Of a stretch of 64,000 nucleotides of DNA, positions 1 through 10,920 are shown one piece after another (within the stretch, counting starts at the first letter, position 1; every line of letters begins with the position of its first letter). A program made the translations under genes and the position numbers. The notes under the pieces are model-generated. The model ran no database searches, was not told the origin of the DNA, and saw only the letters and a list, made by a program, of their open reading frames with translations. This stretch comes from Takakia lepidozioides (lineage: Eukaryota; Streptophyta; Takakiopsida; Takakiales; Takakiaceae): assembly GCA_030704615.1 (NCBI GenBank), contig CM060731.1, positions 77,418,756-77,482,755 of the forward strand, read 5' to 3'.

Positions 1-543
1 ACTGTATCGTTGATCTTTGCGCTTCTGGCTCGTTCCAGATTTAGTGCCTCCTCCTTCTTCTTGTCTCAGCACCCTCCTCATTTACTGATCGCACGGCGAA
101 TCAACCTAATATAAGCACCCAACCTTGCGGTGAGAACTGTGTGGCAGAGTGTTGAGGGGAACCAAAGCAATTACAAGGTTTTCTGCATGGTGTATTCCCC
201 TACGCTGTGGATGAACTAAGATGGATGTAGTTCTACAGCTATGGCTGATGAATCTGTCTACAAGCAGTCTGCCTGCAGAGAGCGAGAGACCACTTCTGAA
301 ATGAGGGCAATCGAACTGTGTACACAACCCAAGTCTCAGAAGGATCAAGACTATCAATATGCTCACAATAGTCAAGAGTAAAATTAATGGAGAAGTCTCA
401 GAGAGAAGTTTGAGGGAGAGTTTTTGTCAATTTAGTCACACATTATTACGTCTGATCATTTGTCACAAATGTCTGAAAGAAATTGTGCTCCTAAATGCGA
501 AGCCACCAGGCCAAACGTTACCCAGAATGTGGTATAGGTCTTC
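1..543. other. Left-edge stretch, no gene recognised
   Basis: Open frames exist on both strands but none resembles a known family, and they lack convincing starts. It is downstream of the first S1-type gene and may hold its 3' UTR. Confidence 0.4.
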
Positions 544-1002
544 CTACCGCATGATCATTAAGAACTCCACAACAAACAGTGGATAGTTCTTCCCATATTG
601 GGCCCTGTAGAATCCATCCGGCCGCACAACCCAAATACACTGGTCACATGCGGTATGGCCGAATACTCCGGGGCCCTTCCAGACTACGTATCCTGCGAAT
701 CGATTAGTTGGATAGCATTTGAAGTCACACCAGAACAATGTAGATCCCCAGAAGTTTTCCTTGAAACCGAATCCATACTGCTGTCCTGGACTTAAAGTAT
801 GGCTTTGCAGGTCATCGTCCTTCGAGCGGCAGTGAAGAGTAAGGATGTCACAAGCCTGGTTGAATATGTTCTCCTCGCCAAGCTGTGCATCATTGCATGT
901 CATGAACATAACCATCAGCGCCACTACAAGAGATGCCCTTGTCGGCACTCTCCACTGAATGGCTAGGCTGATAACTCTATCCTGATATTCAGTATTGATC
1001 AA
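544..1002 (-). pseudogene. S-protein homologue 1 (plant self-incompatibility S1 family), start codon degraded
   Basis: Secreted small protein of the plant S1/SPH family. The domain shows the family hallmarks: HCRSKDDDL, the NFWGSTLFWC block, then a Cys-x2-Cys-x-W motif and VRPDGFYRAQ. Family members are extracellular; the founding one is the Papaver stigma self-incompatibility determinant, while most others have no known role. The frame is open from 1002 but has no ATG at the position used by its two paralogues (about 975). The first ATG is at 915, which would leave only the second half of the signal peptide. It is probably a pseudogene, or it uses an unseen upstream exon. The C-terminus also differs from its paralogues, ending FVVEFLMIMR instead of FVGPWSS. 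Family assignment is firm; functionality is doubtful. Confidence 0.8.
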
Positions 1003-1619
1003 TATAACAGTAGCTTGCAGGTATTCAAGAGCATAAGGTTCAAGAGCATAAGGTTCTTGGTCTTCTATAAATCTGGAAAATGATCAGTAGGCGTCCCAAA
1101 ACACTGAGCAAGAGAGTCTATTAATACAGACCCGCAAGTACTAGAGATAACTCCTTAGATGGATCATCCGGAACGCAGGGAAAACATACAAGAAATAGCT
1201 AGATGCACCCTGCACTGCATGTATGTTTGTATTCCTTTGCACGTGATAAGGAGGTTGCCTATAGATCTAAACCAAACCAAAAGCCATAAATTGAAGAAAG
1301 GTTGATGCAAGACAGGAAAACAACCTGAAACTTCCTGCAACTTCTAGATAGCTGAGGGCCAACCAACGCCTGCACCGAGAGCACGCCAAAAGCAGGACCT
1401 GCCAAAGACCCAAAGAGATCAACAGACAAGATTCTATCTAGAGATATCCTTAATACAAACAGCTTCACTTATGGATGCGGAGGTAGAAGAGGAAGGACAG
1501 GAAGAAGAACACAAACAACAAACACAGATTTGCGACAGTTACATGACTCGAGGATACCTGTGACAGGAAAAACTGAGTGAAAGCAAAAGCAGGTGTCATA
1601 TATGTACTTTCTGCGGTTG

Positions 1620-1932
1620 CCCAGCTGATCGTCCCAAGCTGATTGAACATTGCGTCCACGAAAACTATCGCCAATCCTTATCCCAGCTGGTAGACCCCAG
1701 CAGGCAGGAAGATCCTCCACCATCCCCACCATGTCACACAATCGCTGCCCTCAAGCTTGCGATCCTAAACAAGACGGCTGATCGTCCCAAGCTGAGTGAA
1801 CATTGCGTCCACGAAAACTATATCGCCAATCCTTATCCCAGCTGGTAGACCCCAGCAGGCAGGAAGATCCTCCACTATCCACACCATGTCACACCATCGC
1901 TGCCCTCAAGTTTTCGATTTTAAACAAGACGA
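1620..1932. repeat. Tandem duplication, about 156-bp unit, two copies
   Basis: The stretch beginning ctgatcgtcccaagctga at about 1624 recurs at about 1778 and is near-identical through gtagaccccagcaggcagga up to the aacaagacg end. A diverged inverted relative lies near 25390-25490, sharing the caatccttatccca core. No function can be assigned. Confidence 0.8.
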
Positions 1933-3187
1933 CGTTAGTCTCACGCTCGTCTCACAGTACCGTAGAGGAGAGAGCTCAAATATCCCCATTCCTCTTTTTT
2001 TCTTTCCAAGGAAAGCCACTCGAAAGCCACCGTCTCTGGCATGGTGGCCTTGAGGTAGAAATCTTAAGCCCCTTTCTGAGCCATAGACACAGTGGACAGA
2101 GCCCCCACAGCACAGGGGTTTTAGCCCACTAGACCCACAGACCAATGCACAGGCAGTCATACCACCGGGCCACAGCCCTCTTGTCCGGCTCATGTATAAT
2201 TGACAGTTTATTCATTTGCTGAAAACAAAGGGGAAACAGTGACAAGTCAGGCCCTTCAAGTAGAGTGAGAGGAGCCCAGCACAAAGTGCTGGTGTACATC
2301 TTTTGTTACAATTTCGGTTTTGGTCACCATCACCAGCCAGACCCACAATACCATGGCTGGTGAAAATGAAGGTCATGAATTGAACCTTCCTAATTTGTGT
2401 CTTGGTGCAGGTATTTACGTATTCACTTTGAAGATGGGTTGGAATTACGGAATTGCTTATGGTACTTTTGTGGGCATTTGTGGCTTGAATTTTGCATGTC
2501 ATGTACTGGATCATTGCTTTCAGTTTATGGCCCATTCCCACATAATGTAACTTAGATATCCTAGTTGATGTGGCAGTCAAGCAAGTTCCCACATGGATTT
2601 TTTTTGTTCAGAGTTAAGTTGCCACATCTGTCATCTGTCAGTTGCTTAAAAATACTAGGCAGACATAAAGTTTTATCTAAACTGTAATGTTACATAAACT
2701 CCAGTCTCACAGGCTAATAAGATCTACTTTGTAAACTTTATGTGGGAATGGGCCAGTACCCTTAGATTTGATCAGGCCTCCAGTGCTCAAGTAAAATTCG
2801 AAGCATACCTAAGCATAGATTAGTACTCCCATCACCATTTTCTACAGGTTCTGATGCAAGACACATGAGCATTCATGGTGGTTCCATCTGAAACTTGAAT
2901 GTGCTGTGAAATTCCCTCAAGTTTTTTCATGCCTGTTGTGCTTATGATCGTGAGCTAGTCCTCTACAACTTCACGGGCATTCCTAAATTTTCCCTAAATT
3001 TTGTAAGCGTATGATTTTGTAGTTATTTGTCTCTAGATAATGGAGAATTGCAGGTTAGTGGTGCTCTACATATTATCAATCCGCGTGTAGGCATCATGAC
3101 GACTTATTCGTTTGGGATATCTTCAATACTACTCTATACTATCAGGGGTGTAGTCATCCTCGATGATGAGCTCGTCTGGACGATCTT
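1933..3187. other. Intergenic stretch with a spaced inverted repeat
   Basis: No gene is recognised. An 18-bp inverted repeat, TGGCCCATTCCCACATAA, lies at about 2526-2543 with its complement at about 2740-2757, enclosing about 200 bp. This could be a hairpin or a small MITE-like remnant. A 76-codon open frame at 2320-2550 has no family signature. Confidence 0.4.
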
Positions 3188-3574
3188 TCAATTCTTTACT
3201 ACATCAATAGTGTAGTCATCCTTCACGATCACTGTCCTGTGGATCACCGGATTCCGATCGACCTTTCGTACATCGATAGTATAGCCATCTCGAGGATGAT
3301 GCTTGATGATGACTTTGTCTCCAGTTTTCAAACCTTTTTCGACGACGTATTGTGTCCAGCCTGCAATCGCAACTAAGGTGGGATTTGTCTCATAGGTAGC
3401 AAACGTCATATAGAGATCTTTCCCGCTGGCAACATCTTTGAGCTTGAGTTGGATTCCATCGTCTGATCCAGCCTCGACGTATATTCTTTTGTGGAGCGTG
3501 CTTCTAGATGATATGATGAATTTATGCTCCACGTCGCTATGAGTCAAGTCTTTTCGAAGAACTTCTTCGGCCAT
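3188..3574 (-). CDS. Small single B3-domain protein
   Basis: A 128-residue protein with a proper ATG at 3574. It consists almost entirely of one B3-like DNA-binding fold. The N-terminal EVLRKDLTHSDV matches the F/L-x-K-x-L-T-x-SDV start of B3 domains. IQLKLKDVASGKDLYMTFATY matches the D-x-x-G-x-x-W strand region, and GWTQYVVEKGLKTGDKVII matches the GW-x-x-FV-x-x-x-L-x-x-GD end. Plant B3 domains bind DNA in ARF, RAV, LAV and REM transcription factors. Here there is no dimerisation, repression or zinc-finger region, so it may be a REM-like stand-alone B3 protein or the surviving exon of a larger gene. Its last codons (KDDYTIDVVKN) repeat as DNA just downstream at about 3145-3165, hinting at a local duplication at the 3' end. 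It lies between S1-block duplicates. Confidence 0.7.
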   Translation of the reverse strand: MAEEVLRKDLTHSDVEHKFIISSRSTLHKRIYVEAGSDDGIQLKLKDVASGKDLYMTFATYETNPTLVAIAGWTQYVVEKGLKTGDKVIIKHHPRDGYTIDVRKVDRNPVIHRTVIVKDDYTIDVVKN

Positions 3575-4890
3575 GACATTACCTATATTCTTCCCTACCT
3601 CTCGTCTGACTCTCCTTATGGCCCGAAAACCACTTTAATCCATTCTCTGTCTCAATCTGCAACCTCCGATGGGCCAACCAAGTGCTGCATTAATCTACTG
3701 ATCAGGGTGGAGACTTGTAATCTTCAAGAAACGCTCCCTGGAAGACGCTGATTAATGCAACGTCTGCATTCTCACCTCCTTTATGTGTACAGTGACAATG
3801 TAATTAGCATAACTGTTAATTAAAACTGTTGTTTCGCCTTCTCAGCTCTCATCTCTCCAAGTTCCATAACGCTGATCACTAGCGGCTTGCAATCGTTCAG
3901 AACTGAACCGACTTCTTCTGAGCGTCTTTTCCCTCGCGCATGAGCAAGGTTAATTACTCCTATACATCATACATCAGATCACTATCAGAATTTTCTTTTT
4001 TCTTGCTAATTGTAAGCAGTTTAAAAATCATTATATGAACATAAGACTTTTGTCGTTTGTCAAATTTCTGTCTCCATTTCTGCATACCACTTTCCTTGTA
4101 AAAATCGAAATATCATTTTGGATGAATAAGCAGAGCCTGAGTTACAAAAGTAAACGTCTTTAGGACGTCTTCCTCTAAAAAATGTAGTTCTGAAGTCTTC
4201 AGCAACTTCTCTATGAAAGCTGAGAGCCTGAGACAGGCAGAGTCCCAACCACTGAAAAATAAGAAACATTAAGTTCACGAATGTTTAATTGATTCTACGA
4301 CATATGCTTCTCTTTTTTGGCAATTTGTATGACAGTCCTCCTCTACCTCTCTATGAATTCTTGTCCTGTCCACTAATTCTACACTATATGAAATCTGCTG
4401 TCCATCAGTCGTCATCGTCTATGCAATCTCTCTATCAATCTATCTCATGATGTACTTACTGACATCCAGATTTCTACAAACCCTTCTCAACCTCTCCGGG
4501 AGAGAGGTTTATATACTATTCCATCAAGTAGGCTGGCATGATTGATGATGCAGCACTGAATCTATATTTTTCCTTTGTATTCCTCTTCGAGTGGAAGATA
4601 GGGCGATAGAGTATTCAATGCAGACTGAACTCAAAGCTAGCCAACGTTAGTGTAAGTAAAACCATTTGAGTCGTCTTTATCTCCCTGCGCCGATACATGA
4701 GTTGCCGTAGATTCTATTAACTGCATACCATCATCAGTAATGCATCCAAAATAGAGAGAGATAACGCCATCCAAATTAGCCAGAGTAAATAGAAGCAACA
4801 CTTGACACATTGCCAGTCTGCCATCGGCTCCTCCAAGGCACTCTGTATTATTGTACATGTACAAGTACATACAAAGCTGGGATAAGCTTG
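3575..4890. other. Intergenic stretch, no gene recognised
   Basis: Minus-strand open frames at 4060-4278 and 4637-4870 have no recognisable motif. The second encodes a Cys-containing hydrophobic stretch but is too weak to call. The rest has ordinary AT-rich intergenic character. Confidence 0.4.
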
Positions 4891-4899
4891 ATTATGAAA

Positions 4900-5386
4900 G
4901 CAGGTCCAGAACATACAAGGCATGGCGGTAGAGCATCCACTTTATCATGGATGTATGTGTTGATCTGTAGTTTGTGCTAATGATATAATTTATAGGTAGA
5001 ATATGATCTAAACCAAGCCAAGAGCCATGAGTTGAAGAAAGGTTGCTGCAAGATATTTAGGACAGAATATACCAGCTTCCTGCTACTTTTCCAGGGCCAA
5101 GCAATACCACCAATGTGGCCGGCTTTCTGTGGGCTCGACTTGCATTGTACGGTAATTAATGATCTGACGAGAAACACAGAAAGGAGTCGAAGCGGCGACG
5201 CAGCATATCTTGGTGGGTACGATTATATGCGACTCTTTGAACACTTGGTAGTACAGAACGAGCTAGTACTTATATTCTTTATTCAAAAGTTGGGTAGTTC
5301 CATGTGCAGATCGATCATAGCCGTTTTCTATGATCTGATGGCATGCACTATACATAACCCCTAGCTTGTCTTCTATGACAGTGGGC
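4900..5386. repeat. Remnant of an S1-gene duplication block (left half of the retroelement target)
   Basis: The stretch near 5005-5045 (atctaaaccaagccaagagc, then gagttgaagaaaggttg) is a diverged copy of 1258-1310. An inverted relative lies near 30680-30735. The end at 5340-5386 (gcatgcactatacataaccc) matches 32143-32190, which lies downstream of the third S1 gene. The block continues at 22988 on the far side of the nested retroelements. Confidence 0.65.
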
Positions 5387-6083
5387 TTAGGTGCCAGGAA
5401 CGAAGATCGACTTGTCAAGCACCAGTTTGGAACGACAAGAGAATGCTAGAATATCGCCGAACTGACAGTTGCAGGTAAAATGGAGCATACTCGCGTGCAT
5501 GACGGGGGATTTTGATGGGTGGTGCTTTGAGATGGCAAGATGGTTGAAGAAAGGATGATGGCGTACAGGCGTCTAGAGCATATCTGCATGGACAGGAAAT
5601 CTGTGTGTAGCACGACGTGGTGGCTGGGTGGACTGGATGCTGTAGCCGGTGCTGTGCTTTTAGAGTGTAGGTTGATGTTGGAATAGGTGTCGCTGGCCTT
5701 TGGTGCCTTGCACCAGCAGGGACTATGACTTCTCTTTTGTATAGAGTGATGGTGTAAATCCTGTGACTAAGGTTTCATCAAGAGTTGATTTGAAGAGGGG
5801 CAGTTTAGATCTGATTCCAGTCACTGTTTGGAATAAGGCTTGTGAATATGCTTTTGTGAAGAACAGGGCTGAACGATCGTGGAGTGAAGTGATCTCTCTT
5901 ACGATCTGAGTCAGAGAATTGTGACTGGAATAAAAGAGGCTGGTTACAAAAGGTCTATACTGTTGTGGATTCAAGCAGGCAGTTCTCTAGGGATTCTGAT
6001 AAATTCCCTGTGAATAGCAAGATAAACAAAGTGCCTGAAATTGGTCATAGTCAGACTGACGAAAGAGAGTAAGATACTTTTCA
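5387..6083 (+). repeat. 5' LTR of the outer chromovirus
   Basis: It aligns base for base with 22298-22987 from ttaggtgccaggaacgaag to gatacttttca. The extreme 5' base is uncertain because the two copies differ just before ttagg. It carries 19 bp (6055-6073 region) that are absent from the 3' LTR. Confidence 0.9.
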
Positions 6084-6085
6084 AG

Positions 6086-6097
6086 TGGTATCAGAGC
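6086..6097 (+). promoter_or_regulatory. Primer-binding site, initiator tRNA-Met type
   Basis: TGGTATCAGAGC lies two bases after the LTR end. It is the standard plant primer-binding site complementary to the 3' end of initiator methionine tRNA, and it fixes the LTR boundary at 6083. Confidence 0.93.
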
Positions 6098-6224
6098 TGT
6101 TTTGCGATGGGGGAGAACAGATTGTGAATTTCGGAATTTCCAGAAGTAGGGTAATCGTGTGGATGAGCTAGATCTCGTTCGGCTCTGTGAGCACACACCC
6201 CGGTGAGGACGATCAGGATAGTGA

Positions 6225-7255
6225 AATGGCGGGAGACCGTGAGCGCTCAGATGTGGCCAGTCTGCACCGAGCTTCAGATCGCGAACGTGGAAGTTAGTTG
6301 TTTTCCCAGCAGCAGATGGAGGCCTTAGGTACTTTGATTCGATCTGAGATACATAAATTGGCCCCTGCACAAACTCAAACTGAAAAGCGATCTAGGGAGC
6401 TGCCTATGAGTGAGCCACTGAATGAGGACGAATATGAGGCCGACTCCCATGAGGCCAAGATGAAAAGAAGCAAGGATGTCACCAGGGAAATAAGAAGATT
6501 GGTGAAATTGCCAGAATTTTATGGTAAGCCATCTGTCAAGCCCGAGGAAATATTGTCTTTCCTGGATACATTAGAAGAGTTCTTTGAGGACGATTATTCA
6601 GAGGAAGCCAAAATACAAACAACTGCTCTACAGCTCCGTGATGCCGCCAAGCTATGGTGGTCGCGCCAGAAGCAGGAACGCCGTGAACACAAGGAACCAC
6701 CTGTGGATAGTTGGGCTATGTTTAAGACACTGTTCTTAGCCCACTACCTACCTGGCGACTATGCACACAAGATGAAAGTTGAATTGTTCAGGCTGAAACA
6801 GAAGACTATGAGCGTGGGAGAGTTTAAGACGAGATTTGAAACCCATGTCAGTTATTTCCCCTCGTTGAGTGAAGAGGACAGAGTTGATTTTTTTGTTGAT
6901 GGCCTCAGTGATTCTCCCAAATTTAAGGTCAAGGCCCACAACCCTCGTACCGAGGCAGAAGCATATTGTTTGGCCTGTAATTTTGAGAATGAAGTGAGGG
7001 CACAACGTTCTTCGAATTTGGCTCGTGGCACGGCAGAGTTTAAGCCCAGATCATCTAATCCTTGGCAGTCACCACTGAAGAGAGGGAATTGGAAGAGATT
7101 TAAACCGTTTAAGAAGGTGGGGGATCAAACTACATGGAGATCGCCAATGAGGGCTCCTCCAAGGCTCAGTTTCAAAGAGCAGGAAGAACACGGCGTAAGG
7201 GTTTGTGTTTCTTGTGCCATGAACCCGGACACAGAGCTGTTGAGTGTATGAAGTA
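6225..7255 (+). pseudogene. Outer element gag (capsid and zinc knuckle), frameshifted
   Basis: Gag polyprotein. An ATG at 6225 opens a short frame that ends at a TAG near 6294; the main frame then runs 6298-7251. The capsid region shows the retrotransposon-gag pattern around residues 75-215 (LPEFYGKPSVKPEEILSFLD, AAKLWWSR, and LPGDY through FETHVSYFP). A zinc knuckle of CX2CX4HX4C form (CFLCHEPGHRAVEC) is present at about 7210-7250, but in another frame because of a one-base shift near 7195. The inner retroelement begins just after the knuckle. The function would be particle assembly and RNA packaging; this copy is broken at both ends. Confidence 0.85.
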
Positions 7256-7261
7256 CCCTGT

Positions 7262-7890
7262 CAAGTTATTTTACCACTAGTGTGAAACTAGCTAGGAAAT
7301 AGCTAGCTTTTACATATTGACATTTGGGATTGGCCCAAGTGTCAATCCAGGGGTCAAGGCAGATTTAGGCCCTGGAGTGGTTATCTTCACGGCAAGCGCG
7401 GGAGGCTCATCTTTCTAGAGTTGAGCCTCACCGGCTATGGCGCCGTAGTGTGGATTCCCCATGGCGTGGGGTGCACTTGGCTTGACTTGTATTTGAGTGA
7501 TGAGGTTATATATGCATGAGTTTATGCTTCAGCTTTGTGAGCTCGCATGAGCTTGTGCTTGTATTCTTCTTCGTTATCACTCGAGAAAGATCAGCTCGAG
7601 TCTGTGAGTGCCATGTTCGAGTTGTTTTGTAGCACTTGTGTTTTCATGAGAAGCGGTTCAGCCTAGAGTGCAGGGATCCGTGCATGAGCCTATCCAAAGT
7701 GGATAGAGTGCAAAGGCGAACAGGTTGCAGGTTTGCAATGGATAGAGAGGCGGGTAGCCTATGTTGAAGAGCGGCGTTGCATAGCTCAACGCTATGGCAA
7801 TCAAGTTTGGGCTTCTAGTGTGAAGCGGGGGAGATGCTGGTCTCGAGTGGGTGAACTGGTGGTCATCTTCTTCAGCTGTAGGCCAAGTTA
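7262..7890 (+). other. Inner element 5' region, single-copy part
   Basis: No coding potential is recognised and there is no match to 18260-18735, so no LTR pair can be declared. It probably contains the element's promoter or a truncated LTR, but nothing in the sequence proves this. Confidence 0.4.
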
Positions 7891-8870
7891 AGGAGCTACA
7901 ACAATGTGGAGCTGCGAGGGTGTTAGATGTAAGTCACAGTTATCGGGAGCTCCAACTTCAAGCTCATAAGGAGGTATGAGTGAAGAGAGATGGCTGATTT
8001 CTCTTGTATGCAAGCCAATGCATTTGTGGCTATGTTGAGTTGGGGGTTTCAATATGAAACTCCCACGGTATGAGGGCTCTTGCCATGGCAAGAGCGGGGC
8101 TGGAACAGGAGCTAAGAGGTGTGGCAAGGCCATGGAATGTGCACCTAGGGTTTCAGAGCTTGGAAGAAAAGTTCTTGCACCACAAGAGGAGTGTCTTGTG
8201 GCTGGAAATGTAAACCTTAGGGTTTCAGGAGCTTGGCAAGGGTTGTGGAGTGCTTAGTCTTGTCTTAGAGAGCATCAAGGAGCCAAGGAGCCAAAATAGG
8301 GGGCTGATATCTCTTGTGTGAAGAGGTTGCATGTGTGGAGCATGTATTCAGCTCATTGAAGCTTCCATCTTCAAGCTTGGAGGGCAAGCAAGGAAGAGGG
8401 AAGGGCTGACTTCCCTTATGTGAGGGCAATGCATGTGTGGAGCATGCTATCAGCCTGGTGAAGGCTTGCACTTTCAGGTGTGGGAGTGCAAGAAAGGAAG
8501 GAAGGGGCTGGTTTCCCTGTAGGGCATGTGGAGCATGCTTTCAGCCTGCTGAAGCTTGTATTTTCAGGTTTGTGGGTGCAAGAAATGAAGCAAAGGAGCT
8601 GATTCTCTTATGGTGAGAGTGGGGCATGTGTGGAGTATGCCTTCAGCCCATTGAGGCTCTTGTTTTCAAGCTTTAGAGAGCTAGAACGGAAGGTCTAGGG
8701 CTAGTTTCCACTTGGAGTGAAAGAAAAGCACTTGTAGGGCCTATATGAGTTGGGGTTTCAACTTCAAGCTTGAAGGGAGCGCAACTCTTGAAGCAGCAGG
8801 TGTAGGGGGCTGGAATAGGCTCTAAGACAGATGTTATGGCCAAGGAGAGTGCTTGAATGAGTGCTCACAA
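7890..8870 (+). repeat. Degenerate tandem repeat, about 100-bp period, in the inner element leader
   Basis: The motif gtgtggagcatg, followed by a cagcc-containing segment and then a gaagctt-type segment, recurs at about 8330, 8433, 8528 and 8630, with weaker copies on either side. Open frames crossing it are by-products of the repeat. Confidence 0.75.
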
Positions 8871-9129
8871 GGGCTGGGAACCAGCAGGGCTTGGTTGTTT
8901 GCCATTGAGTTTAGTGGCGTGTTTGGGGAGGCTAAGTGAGAAAGAAGGCTTGGTTTGTGGCAACCACCTCATGGCTTAGGGCTACTATGGTGGTGTGTGG
9001 GAGCCGAAAGAGCAAGAATACCTTGCTGATTTCCTCACAGCCGCCATAGCTCGGTGGAAAGAAGCCTAGAGTCCAAGAGACACAAACCCTAGCTTCGCGT
9101 GGCTAAACCCCTTGGAGAAATGGCTAAAC

Positions 9130-10262
9130 TGCCAGAGCGGCCATGGATGGGGCTGTGACGGGCTGTCCCTGTGGCCTTGGGGGCTGTGAGGGGCTGTGAG
9201 GGCTGTGCCGGGTTGCGCCGGTGGCCTTCAGGGCTGCGAGGGGCTGTGCCGGTGGCCTTGGGGCTGTGACGGGCTGTGAGGGCTTGTGAGGGCCTGTGCC
9301 GGTGGCCTTTGGGGCTGTGACGGGCTGTGAGAGGCTGTGAGAGGCTGTGCCCGTGGCCTTTGGGGCTGTGATGGGCTGTGAGGGGCTGTGACAGGCCGTG
9401 CCTGAGGCCTTTGGGGCTGTGACGGGCTGTGAGGGGCTGTGACAGGCTGTGCCCAATGGCCTGTGGGGCTGTGACGGGCTGTGCGGGGCTGTGACAGGCT
9501 GTGCCCTGTGGCCTGTGGGGCTGTGACAGGCTGTGGCGAGCTGTGATGGGCTGTGGCGGGCTGTGACAGGCTGTGCCTTGTGGCCTGTGGGGCTGTGACG
9601 GGCTGTGACAGGTTGTGGCGAGCTGTGACGGGCTATGAGGGGCTGTGACAGCCTGTGCCCAGTGGCCTGTGGGGCTGTGACGGGCTATGAGGGGCTGTGA
9701 CAGGCTATGCCCTGTGGCCTGTGGGGCTGTGACGGGATGTGACAGGCTGTGGCGAGCTGTGACAGGCTGTGATGGGCTGTGATGGGCTGTGACAGGCTAT
9801 GCCCTGTGCCTTGTGGGGCTGTGACGGGCTATAAGGGGCTGTGACAGGCTGTGCCTAGTGGCTTGTGGGGCTGTGACGGGCTGTGAGGGGCTGTGACAGG
9901 CTGTGCCCAGTGGCCTGTGGGGCTGTGACGGGCTGTGAGGGGCTGTGGCCTTTGGGGCTGTGACCCCTGTGACCTGTGTCGGGCTGTGACAGGTTGTGCC
10001 CTGTGGCCTATGGGGCTGTGAGGGGCTGTGATAGGCTGTGGCCTTTGGGGCTGTGACCCTGTGATCTTTGTAGGGTTGTGACAGGCTGTGCCTGTGGCCT
10101 TTGGGGTTGTGATGGGCTGTGACAGGCTGCGGCTTGTGGGGTTGTGACCCAGTGACCTGTGTAGGGCTGTGACAGGCTGTGGCCTGTGAGCTATGTGGGC
10201 CTGTGCTGGTCTGTGGTGGCCTATGTTGACCTGTGGACGGCCTGTGCTGACTTGTGGAGGCA
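9130..10262 (+). repeat. G-rich tandem array of gggctgtgac units in the inner element leader
   Basis: About 1.1 kb is built from a 10-11-bp unit (gggctgtgac/gggctgtgag), arranged in higher-order units of roughly 60-70 bp that end in variants of gtgccctgtggcctgt. It has many GGG and GGGG runs on the element's sense strand. The long minus-strand frames rich in His, Ser, Pro and Gln are translations of the repeat, not genes. Confidence 0.9.
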
Positions 10263-10920
10263 CTGGTGGACTGCCTAAGGACTGGCATGTGGTCTTGAAG
10301 GCCGAATTTTGAAGCTCGTGGAGGGCGGTTTGAGGAGTATCTTCATGATATTCCCATGGTCATGCAAGTGAGGGAAGATATGAGAGGAAGAGTGTTGGGA
10401 TGAGGGCATGCTGGGGTTAGGCATTGCTTTAGCTTCTCTTCCTCGTAGTTTCCACCCTCTCATTAGGCCAAGACCTTTCCGTAGGTGGAGGCAAGAGTCA
10501 GTCCGGGTTTGGGCTGGGGTGTCCTTGCAGGAGCAACACCGTGCAGTTGTTTTTGGTGTGGGGGAGTTGTCATTCTGATTTCTTGTGTTTGGATCCTCTC
10601 CATACCTGCATGTTTGACTGTGCGCCATGCTAATTTTGTGTGGGCGCTTGTTTTTATAGGTGATTGGTCCGGATTTGATCACCGGCCAGTCCTAGAGCAT
10701 GCTGTCGATGGTGAGGCTGGGATGATGACCAGCCAGACCATCATTGTTTCTCCTGTGGTGAGGTTGGAGGTGATGACCAGCCAACCATAGGAGTGCTTGC
10801 GGTGGATGCAGGTACAGGTGTAGGCTATGTTAGGAACTTAGTATTCCAAACCCTAAGCCGCAACAGGTTCTCTACCTGGTTACCTTGTGGAGAGGGGGTT
10901 AGGGACATGTTCATGACCGG

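Noticed and set aside
2090-2190. Possible tRNA-derived SINE head on the minus strand (tggcccggtggtatgactgc)
   Set aside because: A box-A-like word is present but no box B at the right spacing and no second copy in the window.
9124-10288. Long minus-strand frames rich in SQPVTAP and HSPSQP over the G-rich array
   Set aside because: They are translations of a 10-11-bp repeat without stops in several frames and end with the array; there is no start or domain evidence.
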